From the NCBI GenBank assembly GCA_946187025.1, contig CAMHPM010000102.1:1-6219 (forward strand): a DNA stretch of 6,219 nucleotides. Direction: 5' to 3'. Origin of the DNA: an uncultured Prevotellaceae bacterium. Lineage in GTDB: Bacteria; Bacteroidota; Bacteroidia; Bacteroidales; Bacteroidaceae. The notes beneath the pieces were generated by a model. That model made no database searches, was not told where the DNA came from, and worked only from the letters and a program-made list of their open reading frames with translations. A program made the position numbers and the translations under genes. The number at the start of each line of letters is the position of its first letter. The first letter of the stretch is position 1. Positions 1 through 4,782 of the stretch are shown here, piece by piece.

Positions 1-20
1 TATGTCTTTACTTATGCGTC

Positions 21-1973
21 TCATTTGACCTCCTCGAAGTCGGCGTCTTGGATGTTGTCGGATTGTTGGTTGTTGTCTTGTTGGTTTGTTTGTCCGTTAT
101 AGCCACCTGCTCCGGCGTTGAAGCCTGCTCCGTTCATGTCGGGTCCTGCTCCGGGTTGTGCTCCTGCTTGTTGATACATTTGCGCTGATGCTGCTTGCAT
201 CACTTGGTTAAGGTTGTTGATTGCAGTGTCTATTGCTGCGATATCAGCCGCCTTGTGTGCGTCTTTGAGTTGTTGCAGTGCGTTTTCGATGGCAGGTTTT
301 TGGTCGGCAGGTATTTTGTCGCCGTTTTCGTTGAGGAAGTTTTCTGTTGAGAATATCATCGAGTCAGCTTGGTTTAGTTTGTCGATGCGTTCACGTTCTT
401 TCTTGTCGTTTTCGGCGTTTTGTTCTGCTTCTGCTTTCATGCGTTCTATTTCTTCTTTTGACAGTCCGCTTGATGCTTCGATGCGTATGGCTTGTTCTTT
501 GCCTGTTGCTTTGTCTTTTGCTGATACTGATAGTATTCCGTTTGCATCGATGTCGAATGTGACTTCAATCTGTGGTACTCCTCTTCTTGCTGGTGCTATT
601 CCAGTGAGGTTGAATTGTCCGATTGATTTGTTCTGTGCTGCCATTGGTCGTTCACCTTGCAGTACGTGTATTGTCACTTCTGTTTGGTTGTCGGCTGCTG
701 TTGAGAATGTTTCGCTCTTCTTGCATGGTATTGTTGTGTTTGCTTCGATGAGTTTTGTCATTACTCCTCCGAGTGTTTCAATACCGAGTGTCAGTGGTGT
801 TACGTCGAGCAGTACGATGCCTCCGTCTTTTCCGAATTCTTGGTTTAGTACTGCTCCTTGTATTGCTGCTCCTACTGATACTACTTCATCTGGGTTTACT
901 CCTTTTGATGGTTCTTTGCCGAAATAGTTTTTCACGAGTGTTTGTACTGCTGGTATTCGGCTTGATCCTCCTACGAGTATAACTTCATCGATGTCGGATG
1001 TTTGTAGTTTTGCATCGCGAATGGCGTTCTGGCAGGGCACTAAGCATGCTTGTATGAGGTCGTGTGCGAGTTGTTCGAATTGTGAACGTGTCAGTGTTTT
1101 TACGAGGTGCTTTGGCACTCCTCCTTCTGCTGAGATGTATGGCAGGTTGATTTCGGTTGAAGTAGTGCTTGAGAGTTCTATTTTTGCTTTTTCAGCGGCT
1201 TCTTTTAGTCGTTGCATTGCCATTGGGTCTTTTGCAAGGTCGATGCCTTCGTTTGCTTTGAAGTCGTTTACGAGCCAGTCGATTATTACTTGGTCGAAGT
1301 CGTCGCCACCGAGGTGTGTGTCTCCGTTGGTTGATAGTACTTCGAACACTCCTCCTCCGAATTCGAGTATTGAGATATCGAATGTTCCGCCACCGAGGTC
1401 GAACACTGCTATCTTCATGTCCTTGTTAGCTTTGTCGATGCCGTAGGCCAGTGCGGCTGCTGTTGGCTCGTTGACGATTCGCTTGACGTCGAGTCCGGCT
1501 ATTTGTCCGGCTTCTTTTGTGGCTTGGCGTTGTGAGTCGCTGAAGTATGCTGGCACGGTGATGACTGCTTCCTTCACTTCTTGTCCGAGGTAGTCTTCGG
1601 CGGTCTTCTTCATCTTCTGCAGAATCATGGCCGAGATTTCCTGTGGTGTATAGAGTCGTCCGTCGATATCGACGCGCGGGGTGTTGTTGTCGCCTTTCTT
1701 TACTGCGTATGGCACACGTGCGATTTCCTGTGACACTTGGTCGTAGGTCTCGCCCATGAAGCGCTTGATTGAGAAGACGGTACGTTTCGGGTTGGTGATG
1801 GCCTGACGTTTTGCAGGGTCGCCCACTTTGCGTTCGCCTCCGTCAACAAATCCTACGATTGAAGGTGTTGTGCGTTTGCCTTCACTGTTTGCGATGACAA
1901 CTGGTTCGTTGCCTTCGAATACGGATACACATGAGTTTGTGGTTCCGAGGTCAATTCCAATAATTTTTCCCAT
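21..1973 (-). CDS. dnaK: Molecular chaperone DnaK (Hsp70), complete
   Basis: Cytosolic ATP-dependent Hsp70 chaperone that binds exposed hydrophobic peptides and cycles with DnaJ and GrpE. The 650-residue protein is full length for the family. The N-terminal ATPase domain shows IDLGTTNS (residues 7-14), the conserved Lys70 in FSIKRFMG, the phosphate loop FDLGGGTFD (191-199) with Thr197, VGGSSRIP (334-341) and NPDEVVSVGAA (360-370). The interdomain linker is IVLLDVTPL (386-394). The peptide-binding domain and a charged helical lid follow, then a Gly/Gln/Asn-rich tail from about residue 605 ending DADFEEVK. The start, ATG (complement of 1971-1973), has an A-rich leader and no Shine-Dalgarno sequence, as is usual in Bacteroidota; the stop is TGA. 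No grpE, dnaJ or hrcA is adjacent and there is no CIRCE element upstream. Much of the gene favours A-ending codons (AGA, GGA, CCA, GTA), unlike its neighbours, which fits high expression. Only 20 bases lie beyond the stop, so no terminator can be judged. Confidence 0.99.
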   Translation of the reverse strand: MGKIIGIDLGTTNSCVSVFEGNEPVVIANSEGKRTTPSIVGFVDGGERKVGDPAKRQAITNPKRTVFSIKRFMGETYDQVSQEIARVPYAVKKGDNNTPRVDIDGRLYTPQEISAMILQKMKKTAEDYLGQEVKEAVITVPAYFSDSQRQATKEAGQIAGLDVKRIVNEPTAAALAYGIDKANKDMKIAVFDLGGGTFDISILEFGGGVFEVLSTNGDTHLGGDDFDQVIIDWLVNDFKANEGIDLAKDPMAMQRLKEAAEKAKIELSSTTSTEINLPYISAEGGVPKHLVKTLTRSQFEQLAHDLIQACLVPCQNAIRDAKLQTSDIDEVILVGGSSRIPAVQTLVKNYFGKEPSKGVNPDEVVSVGAAIQGAVLNQEFGKDGGIVLLDVTPLTLGIETLGGVMTKLIEANTTIPCKKSETFSTAADNQTEVTIHVLQGERPMAAQNKSIGQFNLTGIAPARRGVPQIEVTFDIDANGILSVSAKDKATGKEQAIRIEASSGLSKEEIERMKAEAEQNAENDKKERERIDKLNQADSMIFSTENFLNENGDKIPADQKPAIENALQQLKDAHKAADIAAIDTAINNLNQVMQAASAQMYQQAGAQPGAGPDMNGAGFNAGAGGYNGQTNQQDNNQQSDNIQDADFEEVK

Positions 1974-2056
1974 AGTTGTATTGTTTTATTTGTTTGTTAT
2001 CTGTTTTGTTGTTTCTGCCGCCTGCCGTTTTCGGCCTGTGGCTGTCGGCTGTTCTA

Positions 2057-2074
2057 TTGCAAACAGTGTGCCAA
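2057..2074 (-). promoter_or_regulatory. Candidate sigma-54 (-24/-12) promoter for dnaK
   Basis: The minus strand reads TTGGCACACTGTTTGCAA. It has the invariant GG (2072-2071), exactly ten intervening bases and the invariant GC (2060-2059). It matches the sigma-54 consensus TGGCACG-N4-TTGCA at every core base except the G after TGGCAC. Transcription would start near 2047, giving a leader of about 74 nt before the dnaK ATG. I found no TAnnTTTG housekeeping -7 element on this strand in the intergenic region. The match is seen directly; its use by RpoN is inferred. Confidence 0.6.
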
Positions 2075-2075
2075 C
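2065..2075. repeat. 11-bp direct repeat, copy 1
   Basis: AGTGTGCCAAC on the plus strand (GTTGGCACACT on the minus). This copy contains the -24 half of the candidate sigma-54 promoter. An identical copy lies 93 bp away at 2158-2168. Confidence 0.7.
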
Positions 2076-2157
2076 GGTGGTTTGGCTGCCGCCGATTCAT
2101 TGTCGGCATCGCTTTTTGGCCGAAAGCCTGCCACATTGACAAGTTTTTGTGCATTTT

Positions 2158-2168
2158 AGTGTGCCAAC
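2158..2168. repeat. 11-bp direct repeat, copy 2
   Basis: Second exact AGTGTGCCAAC, 93 bp from copy 1 in the same orientation. On the minus strand it is followed by AAAATGCA, so it looks like a second -24/-12 element. However, 11 bases rather than 10 separate GG and GC, which usually disables sigma-54 recognition. It could be a decayed promoter or a regulator-binding site. Confidence 0.6.
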
Positions 2169-2201
2169 TTGTGACAGAAACAGATTTTATTCTTAACTTT
2201 G
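2168..2201 (+). promoter_or_regulatory. Bacteroidota-type promoter for the VWA-like gene, near-leaderless
   Basis: TAACTTTG at 2194-2201 matches the Bacteroidota -7 consensus TAnnTTTG exactly. A weak -33 element (CTTG, 2168-2171) lies 22 bases before it, slightly more than the usual 19-21. The ATG at 2206 comes only four bases after the -7 box, so a transcript would begin at or very near the start codon. Either the mRNA is effectively leaderless or the box is fortuitous. Confidence 0.5.
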
Positions 2202-2205
2202 CGGC

Positions 2206-2940
2206 ATGAAACCGATACGTTTTTTCTTTGTCATGTTGTGGGCGGTGGCGGCTTGGTTGCTTCCTGCCTGCAGTGTTATGGGCCAGACGGACGAGGCCGA
2301 CTATCTGTGGATGGTCGATGTGTCGGGTGGCCGCAATATATATATTGAGGGCATTCAGGATGCCATCGACACGTTTTATGTGGAGACAATGCGTCACGAC
2401 CGCCTGCATACCTTTAATTTTGCCAAGTCGGTGGTTGGTGCCGGTAAGGCTTTTGATGCCGATTTCTACGACTACTGCGACCTCACTGCCATGCTCACTG
2501 CCCTCGACTCGCTCATCGGACACAGCCGGTGCCGATATGTGCGGGCATTCGTCTTGTCCGATTTCCACAATGCTGACTCCCTGCATGGGAGTGCTGTGCT
2601 TGAGTCCGACTCCCTTCGTTGGCTCGGCCGCTCGATGGCTGCGCATATCGAGGGGCGTGATGTGAAGGTGTATCTCATGGTGTTGCCGCCGTCGGGGCGC
2701 TATGATGGCTATTCGCTACATGCTATTGAGGAGATATTGCCGGCTGGCATCTGCGAGACTTATGCCGTGATGCCCGATACGGCCACTGTGAACTATATGC
2801 TGGACAAGGTGTCGGAGCTGAACCGCCTGCGTGGCATAAGCGACGGGCCGAAGCCTAAAGGCTCGTTGCCGCTTACCGTGGCGTGCCTCGTGCTCATGGC
2901 TGCCGCCATTGCCTTTGCCAGGTGGGGCGTGAAGCGTTGA
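2206..2940 (+). CDS. Exported VWA-like protein with C-terminal membrane anchor, function unknown
   Basis: I do not recognise this as a named gene. The 244-residue product starts with a signal peptide: MKPIR, then a hydrophobic run to about residue 21. LLPAC (18-22) could act as a lipobox; cleavage near VMGQ is the alternative. The middle resembles a von Willebrand factor A fold: a strand LWMVDVSGG (34-42), an amphipathic helix, DLTAML (92-97) and a strand ending FVLSDFHNAD (115-124). Compared with the canonical MIDAS, Asp38, Ser40, Thr94 and Asp119 are in plausible places, but the second Ser of DxSxS is Gly42, so metal binding is doubtful. Residues 221-238 form a single membrane segment followed by a basic tail (GVKR), suggesting a periplasmic domain anchored in the inner membrane. 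Starting at Met10 would lose the positive N-terminus of the signal peptide, so the ATG at 2206 is preferred. The gene is divergent from dnaK and does not overlap a neighbour. The VWA assignment is inferred from pattern only. Confidence 0.75.
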   Translation: MKPIRFFFVMLWAVAAWLLPACSVMGQTDEADYLWMVDVSGGRNIYIEGIQDAIDTFYVETMRHDRLHTFNFAKSVVGAGKAFDADFYDYCDLTAMLTALDSLIGHSRCRYVRAFVLSDFHNADSLHGSAVLESDSLRWLGRSMAAHIEGRDVKVYLMVLPPSGRYDGYSLHAIEEILPAGICETYAVMPDTATVNYMLDKVSELNRLRGISDGPKPKGSLPLTVACLVLMAAAIAFARWGVKR

Positions 2941-2956
2941 GGCGGCAGGGCTTTCT

Positions 2957-3014
2957 GCGAGTGCGCAGTCGCGGCCTTGCGAGTGCGCAGTCTCGGGCCC
3001 GCGAGTGCGCAGTC
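2957..3014. repeat. Three-copy tandem repeat, 14-bp core, 22-bp period
   Basis: GCGAGTGCGCAGTC occurs three times without mismatch at 2957-2970, 2979-2992 and 3001-3014. The copies are separated by two different 8-base spacers (GCGGCCTT and TCGGGCCC), so the period is exactly 22. The array starts 17 bases after the stop of the VWA-like gene and ends about 58 bases before the -33 box of the next promoter. The core contains the palindrome TGCGCA. Short 4-bp stems can be drawn across each spacer (TCGC/GCGA at 2969-2982, CTCG/CGAG at 2992-3005). Function is unknown: an intergenic repeat family, a protein-binding array or an RNA 3'-end structure are all possible. Confidence 0.9.
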
Positions 3015-3026
3015 ATTTTTATGACT
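3011..3026 (+). other. Perfect 6-bp hairpin, TTTT loop
   Basis: AGTCAT (3011-3016), loop TTTT, ATGACT (3021-3026): a perfect inverted repeat that begins inside the third copy of the 14-bp core. It is AT-rich and lacks a following T-tract, so it does not look like a classic intrinsic terminator by itself. Confidence 0.5.
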
Positions 3027-3029
3027 ATG

Positions 3030-3065
3030 GCGGCCTACTGTTGACCGCTTTGCTTTTTTTCTTTA
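3030..3065 (+). terminator. Weak candidate intrinsic terminator after the VWA-like gene
   Basis: GCGG (3030-3033) can pair with CCGC (3045-3048) across an 11-base loop. It is followed by a T-rich run (3049-3064) that includes seven consecutive T. The stem is short and the loop large, so stability is doubtful. The position, between the gene end and the next promoter, is right for a terminator. Confidence 0.3.
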
Positions 3066-3071
3066 ATAATG

Positions 3072-3103
3072 TTTGGCTGTGTGGCGAAAAAGACGTAAAT
3101 TTG
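3072..3103 (+). promoter_or_regulatory. Consensus Bacteroidota promoter for the downstream operon
   Basis: TTTG at 3072-3075 (-33 element), a 20-base spacer, then TAAATTTG at 3096-3103, a perfect TAnnTTTG -7 element. Transcription would start near 3108-3111, leaving a leader of about 115 nt before the ATG at 3225. The last third of the leader is strongly A-rich with no Shine-Dalgarno sequence. This probably drives the membrane protein, the isomerase and recG together. Confidence 0.75.
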
Positions 3104-3224
3104 CCATGATAAAATGCCGGTGCGTATGATTTCTGTGCCGTAAGCGTAGTAAATCGTATGGCAAAGGCGTCAAACGCAAAAAAACGGAAGTACAAATAAT
3201 AATAACACATAAAAACACAAAATT

Positions 3225-3956
3225 ATGGAACGTGTAACATTTTCAATTTCGGCAGTTATCGGCGAAGGCTGGGAACTTGCCAAGAAGCACGGCCTCATGC
3301 TGGCCGTCATCGTATTTGCATTCTACATGGTCATGAACCTGATATCGGCACCATTCAGTATGCCATCTCAGGATGTAATGGATAAATACATGAATGCCAT
3401 TCAGCATCAGGACTTTGAAGGAGCCATGCGAGCCATCAACGGCATGACCACCGGTGCCGGCTACTACATCGCATCGGTGCTCGAGTCGATTATCTCAATC
3501 GTGTTCTTTGCCGGCTTTGTCCGCACATGCATCCTGCTGGCCAACCACAGCATGGACAAATTGTCGTTCGACGGATTCAAGATGCCGGCCATGACCTACC
3601 TCAAGGTGTTCGGTCTCAACATCATCGTGGGCTTCATCGTCGTAATCGGTACCTGCCTCTGCATCCTGCCAGGCATCTGGCTTGCAATCAAGCTGTCGAT
3701 GTCGGAATACTATCTGCTCGACCATCCCGAGGCCGGAATCGGCGAATCGATAAAAGCCAGCTGGGAAATGACCAAAGGCAACTTCTGGAACCTCGTCGGG
3801 CTGTTCATCACCAACTTCTTCCTCGTCCTGCTGGGATTCTGCGTATGCTGCATAGGAGTACTGTTTGCAATTCCTTGGACTTACTTCAACGAAATCACAG
3901 CATACAACACACTGCTTGCCAACTACATACCCGAAGTACAGTATGAAACCGTTTAA
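3225..3956 (+). CDS. Multi-pass integral membrane protein, function unknown
   Basis: A 243-residue hydrophobic protein with membrane-spanning regions at roughly 24-44, 80-105, 126-158 and 188-222; the last two are long enough for paired helices, giving perhaps 4-6 segments. The most telling stretch is ILPGIWLAIK (147-156), then SEYYLLDHPEAGI and a polar linker with ESIKASWEMTKGN (174-186) leading into the next helix. That ILPG / S-W-x-x-T-x-G-N pattern is what I associate with poorly characterised membrane families such as DUF975, UPF0259 (YciC) and the glycerophosphodiesterase membrane domain; membership is inferred. The segment between the first two helices (about 45-79) is soluble and helical. 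Cysteines cluster in the helices (C144, C146, C206, C208, C209). The ATG at 3225 follows an A-rich leader. The end overlaps the isomerase start by 14 nt, so this is the first gene of an operon. Confidence 0.87.
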   Translation: MERVTFSISAVIGEGWELAKKHGLMLAVIVFAFYMVMNLISAPFSMPSQDVMDKYMNAIQHQDFEGAMRAINGMTTGAGYYIASVLESIISIVFFAGFVRTCILLANHSMDKLSFDGFKMPAMTYLKVFGLNIIVGFIVVIGTCLCILPGIWLAIKLSMSEYYLLDHPEAGIGESIKASWEMTKGNFWNLVGLFITNFFLVLLGFCVCCIGVLFAIPWTYFNEITAYNTLLANYIPEVQYETV

Positions 3957-4779
3957 GCCCGTCACACGCCTGTGCATGGGCCTTGCCGCACTGGCATGTA
4001 TGGCTACATCGTGCAACGGACAGAACAAGAGCGACGAACCCGAGGTGGTGCTTGAAACCACCTTGGGCGAAATCCGTGTACGCCTCTACAACGACACGCC
4101 GCTCCACCGCGACCGCTTCCTGCAAAACGTGCGCAACGGCCTCTACGACGGCAAGACATGGCATCGCATCATACGCAACTTCATGATTCAGACAGGCGAA
4201 CAGCCTGCACGGATAGATGCCAACGGCGACACCCTGCAGATCGACACAGCCGACATGATACCTGCCGAGATACGCTATCCGCAACACTTCAACCGCCGCG
4301 GAGTACTGGCAGCTGCACGCGAAGGCGACGACGTCAACCCCGAATGGAAGTCTGACCCCACACAATTCTACATCGTCACCGGGCGTACATACCAGGAAGA
4401 TGCCCTGCGCGAACTCTATGCCGCACGCATCCAGCAAGCCGCCAACCGCCTGTACCGACAGAAGGCACTGGCGCGAAACGACGAGTTGGAAGCACTGCGC
4501 AAGGCACGCAACCATCAGAAAGTGAGTGATATACTCGAACGCCTGCTCGACGAAGCAAAATACGAAACATCGAAGAATCCGCCACAAGACTATACCACAG
4601 AACAAAAACGCATATACCGCACACAAGGCGGCGCACCATGGCTCGATGGCGAATACACCGTCTTCGGCGAGGTGGTGGAAGGCATGAAGACCGTGCTGGC
4701 AATCGAGAAAGTGAAAACCGATGCCAACGACCGCCCTATGACCGATGTGAGAGTGATAAAAGCGTATGTAGTAGAATAA
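3943..4779 (+). CDS. Cyclophilin-type peptidylprolyl cis-trans isomerase, probable lipoprotein
   Basis: A 278-residue cyclophilin that would catalyse cis-trans isomerisation of Xaa-Pro bonds in envelope proteins. The N-terminus is a lipoprotein-like signal: basic MKPFKPVTR, a hydrophobic core, then ATSC with Cys24 as the lipidated residue. The cyclophilin fold begins VVLETTLGEI (35-44). WHRIIRNFMIQTGE (73-86) holds the counterparts of the catalytic Arg (Arg75) and the active-site Gln (Gln83). RRGVLAAAR (118-126), TQFYIVTG (140-147) and APWLDGEYTVFGEV (231-244, Trp233) follow. About 79 charged, helix-forming residues (148-226) are inserted between the last two blocks, making the protein larger than a minimal cyclophilin. 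The position usually occupied by His in WLDGxH is Tyr238. The open frame extends upstream to an ATG at 3865, but 3943 is chosen because it gives the signal peptide. It overlaps the upstream gene by 14 nt, suggesting translational coupling. TAA stop, then recG after three bases. Confidence 0.94.
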   Translation: MKPFKPVTRLCMGLAALACMATSCNGQNKSDEPEVVLETTLGEIRVRLYNDTPLHRDRFLQNVRNGLYDGKTWHRIIRNFMIQTGEQPARIDANGDTLQIDTADMIPAEIRYPQHFNRRGVLAAAREGDDVNPEWKSDPTQFYIVTGRTYQEDALRELYAARIQQAANRLYRQKALARNDELEALRKARNHQKVSDILERLLDEAKYETSKNPPQDYTTEQKRIYRTQGGAPWLDGEYTVFGEVVEGMKTVLAIEKVKTDANDRPMTDVRVIKAYVVE

Positions 4780-4782
4780 ACA

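Noticed and set aside
214..1446. Plus-strand open frames opposite dnaK (214-927, 991-1446)
   Set aside because: Ser/Cys/Phe-rich translations produced by the complement of biased dnaK codons; dnaK itself is certain.
2334..2347. Perfect 14-bp palindrome CAATATATATATTG
   Set aside because: It lies within codons for Arg-Asn-Ile-Tyr-Ile of the VWA-like gene; simple TA alternation makes a palindrome likely by chance.
1951..2646. 231-codon minus-strand frame covering the intergenic region and part of the VWA-like gene
   Set aside because: It overlaps the dnaK start, the promoter-like elements and the coherent plus-strand signal-peptide gene. Its sequence is low in hydrophobic core and resembles no protein I know.
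2957..3014. CIRCE/HrcA operator or short CRISPR array
   Set aside because: The cores contain GAGTGC, as in half of CIRCE, but there is no GCACTC inverted partner and no chaperone gene downstream. Spacers of 8 bases and a 14-base core are far too short for CRISPR.
3106..3143. Two tiny ORFs (7 and 9 codons) in the leader of the operon
   Set aside because: The first begins at or before the predicted transcript start, neither has supporting signals, and such short frames are expected by chance.
3166..3176. Small inverted repeat GCGT-CAA-ACGC followed by an A-run in the operon leader
   Set aside because: It is followed by A rather than T on the plus strand, and on the minus strand it would need an upstream gene that is not there.
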